Made by a program: the position numbers and the translations under genes. DNA of 64,000 nucleotides from Olsenella sp. An293 (GTDB taxonomy: Bacteria > Actinomycetota > Coriobacteriia > Coriobacteriales > Atopobiaceae), in the NCBI RefSeq assembly GCF_002159495.1, contig NZ_NFIT01000003.1:1-64000 (forward strand). Direction: 5' to 3'. Below are positions 24,188 through 33,532 of this stretch, one piece after another. Under the pieces are notes generated by a model. It was not told the DNA's origin. It was given only the letters and a program-made list of their open reading frames with translations, and searched no databases. The number at the start of each line of letters is the position of its first letter. The first letter of the stretch is position 1.

Positions 24188-25507
24188 ATGCAGCACAGAC
24201 GGGGGGCGCTCCTCGTTGCCCTCGCCCTGGCGCTGACGGGCGTCTTTGCGACGACGCTCGCGACGCCGCTGACCGCCCAGGCGCTCACCACCGAGAAGGC
24301 CACCGCTCGCCCCAACGAGGACGGCGGCGACGGCGTCATCGGCGGCATGGACACGCGCCTCACTTGGGAGGGAACGGTCGAGCCCGGCGAGGAGGTCACC
24401 TCGGTCACGCTGAGCCTGCCCGAGGGGTCCACCTTTGACGGCTCCACCACGCGCATCACCGCCCTCGAGGGCCTCAAGCGCATGGACGTCACTGGCGAGG
24501 CGACGCCCGCCGGCAGCTCCATCACGGTGAGCTTTGACCAGGCAATTCCCGAGGGGTCGCTGCTGCGCCTCGAGATCACCAACATGCAGTTCCCCTCCGA
24601 GGGCGGGGAGTGCGTCGTCTCCGGCACCTACGTGAGCGGCGGCGCCGAGCAGAAGCTCGCGGACTCCAAGCCCATCGAGACCATCGCCAACACGCCGCTG
24701 CAGTCGGTCGTCAACTGGCTCGACGAGCAGCCGTGGGTGGAGGTCTGGAACTCCAACCAGTTCCTCGGCATGTTCCTCAAGCCCCAGCTGCTCGTGACGT
24801 CCTTCTCGTCGCTTGCGCCGGGCTGGGTCCTATGCCTGGGCATCGTGGTGGCGGCCTACCCGTTTGCCATCGCGCTGGGCCTGCTCTTCGCGATGCTCAA
24901 GATCTCCAAGTGGCGCATCCTGCGCGCCATCGCGGTGGTCTACATCAACGTGCTGCGCGGGACGCCGCTCTTCCTGCAGATCTACATCATGTTCTTCGGC
25001 CTGCCGATGCTCAACATCAACATCGACAACAACCTCCTGGGCATCATCGTCATGGCCATCAACTCCTCGGCCTACCTCGCCGAGATCTTCCGCGCGGGCA
25101 TCCAGTCGATCCCGCAGGGCCAGTACGAGGCCGCGAGCTCGCTCGGCATGAACTACGTGCAGACGATGTTCACCATCATCCTGCCGCAGACCGTGCGCCG
25201 CGTGATCCCCACGGTGACGAGCGACTTCATCACCGCCTTCAAGGACACGTCGCTGCTCTCCTCGGTGGGCGTCATGGAGCTCATGATGTTCTCCAAGAAC
25301 CTCACTACCGTCACGGGCAACATCACGCCCTACGTGGCCGCCGGCATCTTCTATCTCATCGTCACGCTGCCGCTGATCAAGGTCGTGGGTATCGTCGAGG
25401 AGAACATCGCCCGCTCCGAGCGCGGAGGCGGCCCGCGCCCCAAGCGTCGCGCCGACGTGGCCGACAATGCCGCCGCTCAGATGAAGGAGGCCGCCGATGT
25501 CTGCTAA
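24188..25507 (+). CDS. Amino acid ABC transporter permease with extracytoplasmic N-terminal domain
   Basis: A 439-residue protein. A signal-like helix (about 8-32) is followed by about 120 residues resembling an extracytoplasmic beta domain ([23 protein letters not shown]). The polar amino acid permease domain starts near residue 200: [23 protein letters not shown], then the EAA motif [28 protein letters not shown] and FKDTSLLS. The extra N-terminal domain is not part of a typical 220-residue HisM/GlnP permease. The ATG at 24188 follows CGGAGGA. It overlaps the ATPase gene by 11 nt. A single permease implies a homodimer. Confidence 0.88.
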   Translation: MQHRRGALLVALALALTGVFATTLATPLTAQALTTEKATARPNEDGGDGVIGGMDTRLTWEGTVEPGEEVTSVTLSLPEGSTFDGSTTRITALEGLKRMDVTGEATPAGSSITVSFDQAIPEGSLLRLEITNMQFPSEGGECVVSGTYVSGGAEQKLADSKPIETIANTPLQSVVNWLDEQPWVEVWNSNQFLGMFLKPQLLVTSFSSLAPGWVLCLGIVVAAYPFAIALGLLFAMLKISKWRILRAIAVVYINVLRGTPLFLQIYIMFFGLPMLNINIDNNLLGIIVMAINSSAYLAEIFRAGIQSIPQGQYEAASSLGMNYVQTMFTIILPQTVRRVIPTVTSDFITAFKDTSLLSSVGVMELMMFSKNLTTVTGNITPYVAAGIFYLIVTLPLIKVVGIVEENIARSERGGGPRPKRRADVADNAAAQMKEAADVC

Positions 25508-26360
25508 GCTGCGTCACCGCGCCCCGGCCATCGAGGTCCCGCCCGCACTTCCCGCCGACGAGGCCGCGGCCATCGCCTACGAGGCTGACCAGGGCCTCAC
25601 GAAGCACCACTTCACGCCCGGCGAGCACCCGATCGTGCGCATCGAGCACCTCAACAAGAGCTTCGACGACACGCTCGTGCTCAAGGACGTGAACCTCAAC
25701 GTCTGGCCCGGCGAGGTCGTCGTGGTTCTCGGCCCCTCGGGCTCGGGCAAGTCCACGATGCTGCGCTGCATCAACCTGCTCGAGACGCCGAGCGCCGGCC
25801 ACATCCTCATCGAGGACGACGAGATCACCAACAAGAGCGCGGCCGAGGTCAACAAGCTCCGCCGCGACGTGGGCATGGTCTTCCAGCAGTTCAACCTCTT
25901 CCCGCACCTCACGGCCAAGGAAAACGTCATGATCGGCCAGACAAAGGTGCTCAAGAAGGACCGCGCCGAGGCCGAGGCCGAGGCCCTCAAGCAGCTCGCC
26001 GCCGTGGGCCTTGCCGACCGCGCCGACTTCAAGCCCGCCCAGCTCTCCGGCGGCCAGCAGCAGCGCGTCGCCATCGCGCGCGCCGTGGCCATGCACCCGG
26101 GCGTGCTGCTCTTCGACGAGCCCACCTCCGCCCTCGACCCCGAGCTGGTGCGCGGCGTCCTCGACGTCATGCGCGACCTCGCGGAGAACTCCGGCATGAC
26201 CATGATCGTGGTCACCCACGAGATGGGCTTCGCCCGCGACGTCGCGGACCGCGTGGTCTTCATGGAGGACGGCGTGGTCGTGGAGCAGGGCCTGCCCGAG
26301 CGCGTCTTCGACCATCCCGAGAACCCGCGCACCGCGGAGTTCCTCGGCAGCATCGACTAG
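25497..26360 (+). CDS. Amino acid ABC transporter ATP-binding protein (GlnQ type)
   Basis: A 287-residue cytoplasmic ATPase powering the preceding permease. Walker A is [10 protein letters not shown]-loop [11 protein letters not shown], signature LSGGQQQR, Walker [14 protein letters not shown] and H-loop VTHEM. A 45-residue N-terminal extension precedes the usual family start near [10 protein letters not shown]; a shorter internal start is possible but lacks an obvious ribosome-binding site. AAGGAGG lies before the ATG at 25497. It is the last gene of the four-gene operon; a terminator is found about 115 nt downstream. Confidence 0.94.
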   Translation: MSAKLRHRAPAIEVPPALPADEAAAIAYEADQGLTKHHFTPGEHPIVRIEHLNKSFDDTLVLKDVNLNVWPGEVVVVLGPSGSGKSTMLRCINLLETPSAGHILIEDDEITNKSAAEVNKLRRDVGMVFQQFNLFPHLTAKENVMIGQTKVLKKDRAEAEAEALKQLAAVGLADRADFKPAQLSGGQQQRVAIARAVAMHPGVLLFDEPTSALDPELVRGVLDVMRDLAENSGMTMIVVTHEMGFARDVADRVVFMEDGVVVEQGLPERVFDHPENPRTAEFLGSID

Positions 26361-26476
26361 CGGCGCGCTCCCGGCGGTGCCTCTCACCTGCGGTTGGTTT
26401 GAAACATATCGTTTCCGACGTGTTAACCGCCGTCTCGGGACCGTTTCCGAGCTGCGGCTCGTTTACGGAGTTCTGA

Positions 26477-26516
26477 CAACGCCCCCGTTTCGTGCGGGGG
26501 CGTTGTGCTAATCTTT
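26477..26516 (+). terminator. Terminator before response regulator gene
   Basis: CAACGCCCCCG pairs with CGGGGGCGTTG around a 7-nt loop, followed by a TGCTAATCTTTTT run. It ends the ABC operon; the following GCTAAT may also serve as a -10 for the next gene. Confidence 0.75.
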
Positions 26517-26552
26517 TTCAATACATGTGCGCATCATCCGGGAGGACATAGG

Positions 26553-27227
26553 ATGCACCACAAGAACATCCTGCTCGTTTCTGCCACCACGCGGCTGCAC
26601 GATCGCATGCGGGAGCTCTCGCACGCGATCGACGTCTCCATCGCCCTCGCGAGCGAGGAGACCTTCTCGCAGGCCGTCTCCTCCGGTCACGAGTTCGACC
26701 TCGTGATTCTGGACGGCGAGGGCATGAGCCAGGACATCCTGAACGCCGTCGACTCCTTCGTCCAGGAGAACGGCTTCATCCCGATGCTGCTCGTCCAGGA
26801 CCCGGACAAGCTCGCCACCCTGCACATGCCCACCCAGGGCAAGAACGACTTCATCCTCTCCAACGCCGGCTCCGCCGAGTTTGAGCTGCGCTGCACGCTG
26901 CTTCTGTGGCCGGGCGAGGAGAGCGCGCCGGCCGACCTCGTGACCGTGGACAACATGACGATCAACCTGGCCACCTACCAGGTCTACATCGATGACAAGC
27001 CCGTGGACCTCACGCTCATGGAGTACTCGCTGCTGTCCTTCCTGGCCACGCACCCCTCGCGCGCCTACTCGCGCGAGACGCTGCTGCACCGCGTCTGGGG
27101 CTTCGAGTACTGCGGCGGCACGCGCACCGTGGACGTCCACATCCGCCGCGTCCGCTCCAAGGTCGGCCCGCAGGTGGCGAGCCACATCGTCACCATCCGC
27201 GGCGTGGGGTACCTCTTCCGCGTCTAG
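26553..27227 (+). CDS. OmpR-type response regulator with atypical receiver
   Basis: A 224-residue DNA-binding protein. The receiver-like half (1-120) begins ILLVSATTRLHDRM, lacking the acidic pair that binds Mg in normal receivers, although FDLVILD retains the phospho-acceptor-type Asp. The C-terminal winged helix is a clear Trans_reg_C domain: VDLTLMEYSLLSFLATHPSRAYSRETLLHRVWGFEY and RTVDVHIRRVRSKVG, ending IRGVGYLFRV. The ATG at 26553 follows GGAGG. No histidine kinase is nearby, so it is an orphan that may act without phosphorylation. The HtrA protease gene follows after a terminator. Confidence 0.88.
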   Translation: MHHKNILLVSATTRLHDRMRELSHAIDVSIALASEETFSQAVSSGHEFDLVILDGEGMSQDILNAVDSFVQENGFIPMLLVQDPDKLATLHMPTQGKNDFILSNAGSAEFELRCTLLLWPGEESAPADLVTVDNMTINLATYQVYIDDKPVDLTLMEYSLLSFLATHPSRAYSRETLLHRVWGFEYCGGTRTVDVHIRRVRSKVGPQVASHIVTIRGVGYLFRV

Positions 27228-27282
27228 TGAGAAGGGCCGCGCGCCTGTTCTTCTCGCGTCGTTTTAAGGAAACGGAAAGCAT

Positions 27283-27320
27283 CGTGCCGGGGAGGTGGTC
27301 TTCTCCGGCACGTCCGTTTT
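27283..27320 (+). terminator. Terminator after response regulator gene
   Basis: CGTGCCGGGGAGG pairs with CTTCTCCGGCACG (G-U pairs allowed) around TGGT, followed by TCCGTTTTT. Confidence 0.85.
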
Positions 27321-27406
27321 TGACGTCCTGAAGCGGGTACATTCCTCGTGGCCCCAAGATGAGCCCGTCCCTTGCAGGACGCTTCTGCACGAGAGAGGGA
27401 AAGATC

Positions 27407-28801
27407 ATGAGCGACTATCCGTACGGCGAGAACAACAGCTTCGGTCAGGGTCCGCAGGACGCGGACGAGCAGCGCACCACCCGACGCCCTCCCATCCCCG
27501 GCGCCGACCTCGCCGATGACGCGCCACGCGCCGCGCACGCCGAGAAGGACGACGAGCCCGGGGTCGCCCCGCAGGACCCGCAGCCCGAGACCCCCAAGAA
27601 GCCCCGCCCGCTGCTGCGGGCCGTCGTGGCCGGCCTGCTCGGCGGCGTGATCGGCGCGGGCGCGCTCACCGGGGCGCTCTATGCAGGCGGCGTGGTCGGC
27701 AACACGACCGTCGTCACCGGCGGCAGCTCCGGACAGCAGGTCACCATCGACCCGGCCGACGAGGACCTCACCGTCGCCAACGCCGTGGCCGCCAAGGCGC
27801 TGCCCTCCGTGGTCACCGTCTACAGCACCACGGCGCAGGGCGAGGGCATGGGGTCGGGCGTCATCTACGACACCAACGGCAACATCATCACCAACAACCA
27901 CGTCATCGAGGGCGCGGAGTCGATCTCGGTCACCCTCGACGGCAAGAGCTACGAGGCCACGCTCGTGGGCACCGATGCCTCGAGCGACGTCGCGGTGATC
28001 CACGCCGACTTCGGCGACGCCGAGGTCACCCCTATCGAGGTGGGCAGCTCCGCAGATCTTCAGGTGGGTGACTGGGTCATGAGCGTGGGCAGCCCCTTCG
28101 GCCTCGAGAACTCGGTCTCCCAGGGCATCGTCTCGGCGCTCTCGCGCAACACGCTGCTCGAGGGCTCGTCGGGCAACACCCTCTACACCAACCTCATCCA
28201 GACCGATGCCACGATCAACCCGGGCAACTCCGGCGGCGCGCTCGTGAACGACGAGGGCCAGCTCGTGGGCATCTGCACGCTCTACTCCTCTGACACCGAG
28301 AGCTTCGCGGGTATCGGCTACGCCATCCCGAGCGACTACGCCACCGAGATCGCCGACAAGATTATCGCCGGCGAGGACGTCACCCACGCCTACATCGGCC
28401 TCACGATGCAGACCGTGAACGCGCAGAACGCCTTCCGCAACAACCTCGCCGTCGATCAGGGCGCCTACGTCGTCGAGGTCGCCGAGGGCGGCCCTGCCGC
28501 CGCGGCGGGCATCGAGGCGGGCGACGTCATCACCAAGATCGGCGACACTGACGTCACCTCCGCGGACACCGCGATCCTGGCCGTGCGCTCCCACAGCGAG
28601 GGCGAGACCGTGTCGGTGACCGTCATGCGCGGCAGCGAGGAGATGACCTTCGACGTGACGCTGGGCTCCGACGAGGCGCTCCAGGAGCAGCAGGAGCAGC
28701 AGAACCAGACCGTCAACGTCAACGGGCAGGACGTCTCGCTCGAGGACCTCATCAACCTCTATGAGCAGTATCAGCAGATGAACCCCTTCGGCGGCCGCTA
28801 G
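27407..28801 (+). CDS. Membrane-anchored HtrA/DegP-like serine protease
   Basis: A 464-residue protein with a disordered acidic cytoplasmic N-terminus, one transmembrane helix (about 70-92), a trypsin-like domain and a PDZ domain (about 330-425). The catalytic triad is read as NNHVIEG (His near 165), SSDVAVIH (Asp near 194) and NPGNSGGAL (Ser near 276). A Gln-rich tail EALQEQQEQQNQ closes the protein. HtrA proteases degrade misfolded exported proteins. The ATG at 27407 follows GAGGGA. The preceding regulator could control it, but a terminator separates them. Confidence 0.94.
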   Translation: MSDYPYGENNSFGQGPQDADEQRTTRRPPIPGADLADDAPRAAHAEKDDEPGVAPQDPQPETPKKPRPLLRAVVAGLLGGVIGAGALTGALYAGGVVGNTTVVTGGSSGQQVTIDPADEDLTVANAVAAKALPSVVTVYSTTAQGEGMGSGVIYDTNGNIITNNHVIEGAESISVTLDGKSYEATLVGTDASSDVAVIHADFGDAEVTPIEVGSSADLQVGDWVMSVGSPFGLENSVSQGIVSALSRNTLLEGSSGNTLYTNLIQTDATINPGNSGGALVNDEGQLVGICTLYSSDTESFAGIGYAIPSDYATEIADKIIAGEDVTHAYIGLTMQTVNAQNAFRNNLAVDQGAYVVEVAEGGPAAAAGIEAGDVITKIGDTDVTSADTAILAVRSHSEGETVSVTVMRGSEEMTFDVTLGSDEALQEQQEQQNQTVNVNGQDVSLEDLINLYEQYQQMNPFGGR

Positions 28802-28839
28802 CTCGGAGCCGACGCCATCCGTTTGCCAGAGGCGACTCG

Positions 28840-28880
28840 GGGCCCGCGACGAAGCGAAAGCTGCGCCGCGGGCCCTTTCT
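28840..28880 (+). terminator. Terminator after HtrA gene
   Basis: GGGCCCGCG (28840-28848) pairs with CGCGGGCCC (28867-28875), then TTTCTT. Confidence 0.75.
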
Positions 28881-28973
28881 TCGCGCGTGACGGGAAGGTG
28901 CGCGGAACTTCTCGGCAATTCTTGTCCGCTCGTACGGGTACCCTAGGGGAGACGAGAAGAACGGGGGGAAGCG

Positions 28974-30365
28974 ATGGCAGAGATCAAGTGCCCGCACTGC
29001 GGCGAGGTCTTCCGGGTCGACGAGACGGAGTACGCGCAGATCGTGCGCCAGGTGCGCGACGCCGAGTTCCAAAAGGAGCTCGAGGCCCGCGAGCAGCTCG
29101 CCGAGCGCGAGCGCGCGAGCGCCGTGGACGCCGCGGTCGCCCGCGAGCGCCAGGATGCCGAGCGCCACATGGCGAAAAAGGACGCCGAGCTCGCCCGGCT
29201 GCGCGCCGAGCTCGATCGCGGCCAGGACGCCCTCGCCCTGGCCCGCGCCACGGCGGAGAAGGACCTCTCCGAGCGCCTCGCCGCCTCCCAGCAGCGCATC
29301 TCGGCGCTCGAGGCGCAGCTCGCGGCCCGCGAGTCCGCGTTCGCGACCGAGAAGGCGCTTGCGGTCAGCGAGGCCACCGGCGAGCAGGACCGCAAGATCG
29401 TCGAGCTCGAGGGGCAGGTGAGCGCGGCGAGGCTCGAGCGCGAGCAGGTCGAGGCGTCGCTGCGCCAGCAGCTCGTCGAGCAGGCCGCCTACAAGGACCA
29501 GACCATCCGCGACCGCGAGGACGAGATCGAGCGCCTGCGCAACCAGCGCTCGCGCCTCACGACCAAGCTCATCGGCGAGACCCTCGAGCAGCACTGCGAG
29601 ATGGAGTTCAACCGCTGGCGCGCCACGGGGTTTCGGGGCGCGGAGTTCCACAAGGACAACGAGGTCGTCGGCGGCTCCAAGGGCGATTACGTCTTCCGGG
29701 AGGCAGATCCTGAGGGCGTGGAGATCGTCTCGATCATGTTCGAGATGAAGAGCGAGGAGGACGCCTCGGCCGCCCGCAGCCGCCACAGAAACGCGGACTT
29801 CTTCAAGAAGCTCGACCAGGACCGTCGCAACAAGGGCTGCGAGTACGCGGTGCTCGTCTCGACGCTCGAGCCCGAGAGCGAGCTCTACAACGCCGGCATC
29901 GTCGACGTCTCCTACGAGTACGAGAAGATGTACGTGATCCGTCCGCAGTTCTTCATCCCCATGATCACGCTGCTGCGCAACGCCGCGGAGAACGCCCATG
30001 ACTATCGGCGAGAGCTCGCGGACATCCGGCAGCAAAACATCGACATCACGCGCTTCGAGGACGCGCTCGAGGACTTCAAGGACAAGTTCGGCAGAAACTA
30101 CGAGGCCGCGAGCCGCAAGTTCCAGTCCGCGATCGACGAGATCGACAAGACCATCCAGCACCTCCAGAAGGTCAAGGACAACCTCACCTCGTCGGAGAAC
30201 CAGCTGCGTCTGGCCAACAAGAAGGCCGACGAGCTTACCATTCGCAAGCTCACGTGGAAAAACCCCACCATGCGGGACAAGTTCGCGGAGGCCCGCGCGG
30301 CTGCGGAGGAGGCCCAGGCGGCCAGCGAGAAGGACGAGGGCGTCGAGCCCGATGCGGTGGAGTAG
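28974..30365 (+). CDS. DUF2130 coiled-coil protein
   Basis: A 463-residue protein of the DUF2130 family. It starts with a small zinc-ribbon-like segment IKCPHCGEVFRVDE, followed by a long Arg/Glu/Ala-rich coiled coil (about 25-200). The conserved domain EFNRWRATGFRGAEFHKDNEVVGGSKGDYVFRE, IVSIMFEMKSE and KGCEYAVLVSTLE (about 220-310) recalls a restriction-endonuclease-like fold. A second coiled coil (330-420) ends the protein. The function is unknown. ATG 28974 follows GGGGGGAA; GAGAAGAAC lies at 28954-28962 in the leader. It is convergent with the DXS-like gene. Confidence 0.88.
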   Translation: MAEIKCPHCGEVFRVDETEYAQIVRQVRDAEFQKELEAREQLAERERASAVDAAVARERQDAERHMAKKDAELARLRAELDRGQDALALARATAEKDLSERLAASQQRISALEAQLAARESAFATEKALAVSEATGEQDRKIVELEGQVSAARLEREQVEASLRQQLVEQAAYKDQTIRDREDEIERLRNQRSRLTTKLIGETLEQHCEMEFNRWRATGFRGAEFHKDNEVVGGSKGDYVFREADPEGVEIVSIMFEMKSEEDASAARSRHRNADFFKKLDQDRRNKGCEYAVLVSTLEPESELYNAGIVDVSYEYEKMYVIRPQFFIPMITLLRNAAENAHDYRRELADIRQQNIDITRFEDALEDFKDKFGRNYEAASRKFQSAIDEIDKTIQHLQKVKDNLTSSENQLRLANKKADELTIRKLTWKNPTMRDKFAEARAAAEEAQAASEKDEGVEPDAVE

Positions 30366-30373
30366 GGGGCGCC

Positions 30374-32137
30374 TCAGGCCTCGAGCAGCGCGAGGACGTC
30401 TGATACGACGCCCTCGACGGTCATGCCGCAGCGGGCGAGGAGCTCGTCGGGCTGATAGCGGTCCACGAAGGCGTGCGGCAGGCCGTAGCAGCGCACACGC
30501 ACGTCATCGCAGGCGAGGGCGCGCGCCACGCGCTCCCCGAAGCCGCCCTCGAGGATGCCGTCCTCGAGCGTGACGATGACTCGGTGCCCCGCGGCAAGCC
30601 GTCCGAGCAGGTCCTCGTCGGCGGTCGTCGCCAGGCGCGGGTTCACGAGCGTCGCCCGCACCCCGCGCGCGGCCAGGGCGTCCGCGATCTTCTCGCCCAG
30701 CGGGAAGAGGTCGCCCAGGGCGAGCAGCGCCACGTCGCAGCCGCGACGCGCGACCTCCCAGCCGCGTGCATAGCCGCCCTCGGGGCGCTCGAAGTCGGGA
30801 CGCGACGTGACGTCCGCCACCGGGACGCGGATGGCGACGGGGCCGTCCTCGTAGGCGAGCGCCCAGGAGAGCATGTCGAGGTACTCCTCGCGACAGGTGG
30901 GGGCGAGGTAGGTCAGGCCCGGCATGGCGCCGAGCATGGGGATGTCAAAGAAGCCGAGGTGCGTGGCGTCGGTCGTGCCGTACGCGGACGCCCCGAAGAC
31001 CAGGATGGTCGCGGGGGCGAGACCGGCGTTGAGGCACAGGTCGTGCCAGAGCTCGTCGTAGGCGCGCTGGAGGAAGGTGGCGTAGACGCCGAGGACGGGA
31101 TGGGCGCCCGCGCGGGCGAGGCCCGTCACGTAGGTGACGGCGTGCTCCTCGGCGATGCCCACGTCGACGAAGCGCCTTCCGGCGCGCTCGCGCATCTCGG
31201 GCGTGAAGCCCATGATGTAGGGGGTCGCCGCGCTCACGGCCACGAGTCGCTGGTCCGCCTCCATGTGCCCCACGAGGAACTCGCCGGTGATGCGCGCGTA
31301 GTCGACGCTCGCGCCGGGGACGGCGGGCAGGCCGGTCTGCACGTCGAAGGGCGCCGCATGGTGCCAGGTCTCGGGGTCGGCCAGCGCGGGGGCGTAGCCG
31401 CGGCCCTTCTCGGTGTGCACGTGCAGGACCACGGGATGGTCGCACCCGCGCAGCTCCGCGAGGGCGGCCTCGAGCGCGGCGACGTCGTGCCCGTTCTCGA
31501 GGTAGCGGTAGTCAAAGCCGAGCGAGCGGAAGACGTTGCGCTCCGCCCGCCCGCCCGTGGCGCGCAGCTCCGCGAGGTTGCGGTAGATGCCGCCGTGGTT
31601 GGGCGCGATGGACCACTCGTTGTCGTTGACCACGACGATGATGCCGCTGCCGAGGGCGGCCGCGTTGTCGAGCCCCTCGAAGGCGAGCCCGCCCGAGAGC
31701 GAGCCGTCGCCGATCACGGCGACCACGTCGTACCTCTCGCTCGCGAGGTCACGCGCGCTGGCCAGACCGCACGCCAGGCTCACCGAGGTCGAGGTGTGGC
31801 CCATGGCAAAGAGGTCGTGCTCGGACTCCCCGGGGTTGGAAAAGCCCGAGACGTCCTCGTAGCGCGCGGGATCGAGAAACGCCTGCGCGCGGCCCGTGAG
31901 CATCTTGTGCGCGTAGGTCTGGTGCGAGACGTCGAAGACGATCTTGTCGCGCGGGGTCGAGAAGACGCGGTGCAGCGCCACCGTGAGCTCGACCACGGCG
32001 AGGTTGGGCCCCATGTGCCCGCCGACGTGCGCGGAGCGCTCGATGATGGCCGTGCGAATCTCGTCGCACAGCGTCTGAAGCGCGGAGGAGGGGAGGGCCT
32101 TGACGTCCTCGGGACCGTTGATGCGCTCGAGATACAC
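30374..32137 (-). CDS. DXS-like thiamine-diphosphate enzyme
   Basis: A 587-residue protein of the 1-deoxy-D-xylulose-5-phosphate synthase family: GGHMGPNLAVVELTVALH, KIVFDVSHQTYAHKMLTGR, the ThDP motif GDGSLSGGLAFEGLDNAA with NDNEWSI, and DVGIAEEHAVTYVTGLA with the catalytic Glu. It is about 30-40 residues shorter than classical Dxs. Wording such as FDVSHQTYAHKM and GIAEEHA resembles a paralogous DXS-like group I recall from mevalonate-pathway Firmicutes, so the true substrate is uncertain. The start is GTG at 32137 with AAGGAGGT immediately upstream. No other isoprenoid gene is in the window. Confidence 0.82.
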   Translation of the reverse strand: MYLERINGPEDVKALPSSALQTLCDEIRTAIIERSAHVGGHMGPNLAVVELTVALHRVFSTPRDKIVFDVSHQTYAHKMLTGRAQAFLDPARYEDVSGFSNPGESEHDLFAMGHTSTSVSLACGLASARDLASERYDVVAVIGDGSLSGGLAFEGLDNAAALGSGIIVVVNDNEWSIAPNHGGIYRNLAELRATGGRAERNVFRSLGFDYRYLENGHDVAALEAALAELRGCDHPVVLHVHTEKGRGYAPALADPETWHHAAPFDVQTGLPAVPGASVDYARITGEFLVGHMEADQRLVAVSAATPYIMGFTPEMRERAGRRFVDVGIAEEHAVTYVTGLARAGAHPVLGVYATFLQRAYDELWHDLCLNAGLAPATILVFGASAYGTTDATHLGFFDIPMLGAMPGLTYLAPTCREEYLDMLSWALAYEDGPVAIRVPVADVTSRPDFERPEGGYARGWEVARRGCDVALLALGDLFPLGEKIADALAARGVRATLVNPRLATTADEDLLGRLAAGHRVIVTLEDGILEGGFGERVARALACDDVRVRCYGLPHAFVDRYQPDELLARCGMTVEGVVSDVLALLEA

Positions 32138-32332
32138 GGGACCTCCTTCCCTCTGATTGTTCCGCTGCGACCATATAGCTTCGCACATTTGGGACGGCAA
32201 GTTGTGTCGTGTCTGCGGAAAGCGGGGCGAGGACGACTGCTCGCCGAAAGGCGCGATCCGCTCGGGCGCGCCCGGGACGGGCGCGGCTACACTTTGCATA
32301 TCTGAGCGCACGATCCGAGAGGAGCCAACGAC

Positions 32333-33187
32333 ATGGCCAACATCGTCATCACCGCCGAGACCGGCTGCGACATCCCCGCCGCCGAGGCGGCCGAGCGGGG
32401 CATCGAGCTCGTGCCGATGCACGTCTCCCTGGGCGAGCGGACCATCGACGACGGCGCCATCTCGCCCGCCGAGATGCTCGAGCAATGCCGTCAGCTCGGC
32501 GTGCTGCCCAAGACGAGCGGGTGCACCCCGCATGACTTCCAGGTCGCCTTTGATCGGATTCACGAGCAGGACCCTGCGGCGCAGATCCTGCATCTCGCGT
32601 ACTCCGCCGCCACCACCTGCTCGCTGGAGTCCGCGCTCGCGGCGTCCGCCGGGCGCGACTACGTGACGGCCATCGACACCCGTCACGTGACCATCGGGCA
32701 GGGCCTCGTGGTGCGTGAGACGAGCCGCTGGGTGGGGAAGCGCCCGGAGGCCTCCGTCGACGAGGCGCGCGCCTTCGCGCAGGGTCTCGCGTCGCGCGTG
32801 CGCATGGCGTTTCTTCCCGGCGACCTCGGCTACCTGCGTGCCGGCGGGCGTCTGTCCAACGCCGCCTTCCTCGGCGCGACGCTGCTCAAGATCAAGCCCG
32901 TCGTGGAGCTCATCGAGGGCAAGCTCGTCGCCACCAAGAAGCTGCGCGGCTCCATGTCCTCGGCCGCCGTGGCGCTGATCGACTATCTCGTCCTGCGCGA
33001 GGACTTCGACCCGGCGCGCATCGTCTTCGTGAAGAGCCCCGGCCTGCCCGACCAGGTGCAGACGCTCGCGACCGACCATGCGCACGACCTGGGCTTTGAG
33101 GAGATCGAGTGGTACGAGACGGGCAACGTCATCACCTCGCACTGCGGGCCGGGCGCGCTCGGCGTCGCGTTTGCGGTCCGGGGGTAG
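32333..33187 (+). CDS. DegV family fatty-acid-binding protein
   Basis: A 284-residue DegV protein. Members bind fatty acids and, as FakB, present them to the FakA kinase. The N-terminal lobe begins IVITAETGCDIP and includes LPKTSGCTPHDF; the second lobe has FLPGDLGYLRAGGRLSNAAFLGATLLKIKPVVELIEGKL and the C-terminal SHCGPGALGVAF. These are the conserved fatty-acid headgroup and phosphate-binding segments. The ATG at 32333 follows GAGAGGAG. It is divergent from the DXS-like gene. No fakA gene is in the window; dhaL at 41.6 kb is a related kinase domain but not a FakA. Confidence 0.92.
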   Translation: MANIVITAETGCDIPAAEAAERGIELVPMHVSLGERTIDDGAISPAEMLEQCRQLGVLPKTSGCTPHDFQVAFDRIHEQDPAAQILHLAYSAATTCSLESALAASAGRDYVTAIDTRHVTIGQGLVVRETSRWVGKRPEASVDEARAFAQGLASRVRMAFLPGDLGYLRAGGRLSNAAFLGATLLKIKPVVELIEGKLVATKKLRGSMSSAAVALIDYLVLREDFDPARIVFVKSPGLPDQVQTLATDHAHDLGFEEIEWYETGNVITSHCGPGALGVAFAVRG

Positions 33188-33532
33188 CTCGAGCCTCGCG
33201 CACGTCTGCAAAATCGACCTTCAGTCCATTTTTTGCTGCCCGCGAAAGCAAAAGTTGTCTTCGATCCATGTGATTTGGGGCGTTTTGAGGCGACGCGGCT
33301 CTGACGCATAAGTCAAGAGCTAACAGAATTAAAGTTCTCTCACCTTGCGCGAAGATAAGGCCGCCTTTTTCCATGGATCGAAGGGCGATTTTGTCCGGCG
33401 CGCCGCCTCGATATGGATTGAAGGCCGTTTTTGCATCAGACGAGCCTCCCAAAGGCGCCGTGGGATTGCGCCTCGCTCGACGCGCCTCGGGTACAATGAC
33501 CTCCGGAAGAATCTTCGGGAGGGGCCTTTCGC
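33188..33532. other. 345-bp AT-richer gap with nested inverted repeats before the feoA-feoB fusion
   Basis: Copies of an ATGGATYGAAGG-type motif occur twice on the minus strand (33203-33229, 33259-33270) and twice on the plus strand (33372-33383, 33413-33442). They form two nested inverted pairs around a roughly 100-bp core containing AAGAGCTAACAGAATTAAAG. TACAAT (33492-33497) is a likely -10. A hairpin CTCCGGAAGA/TCTTCGGGAG (33501-33521) abuts the ribosome-binding site. Confidence 0.6.
33203..33442. repeat. Nested inverted repeat of about 240 bp
   Basis: The outer arms (33203-33229 and 33413-33442) match over about 27 bp with a few mismatches and a 3-base indel. The inner arms CTTCGATCCATG (33259-33270) and CATGGATCGAAG (33372-33383) are perfect. 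It resembles a MITE or a large regulatory stem upstream of the FeoA-FeoB gene. Confidence 0.65.

Noticed and set aside
32138-33211. Extension of the DXS-like gene by several hundred residues
   Set aside because: The upstream in-frame sequence is antisense to degV and lacks family similarity; the GTG at 32137 has a strong ribosome-binding site.
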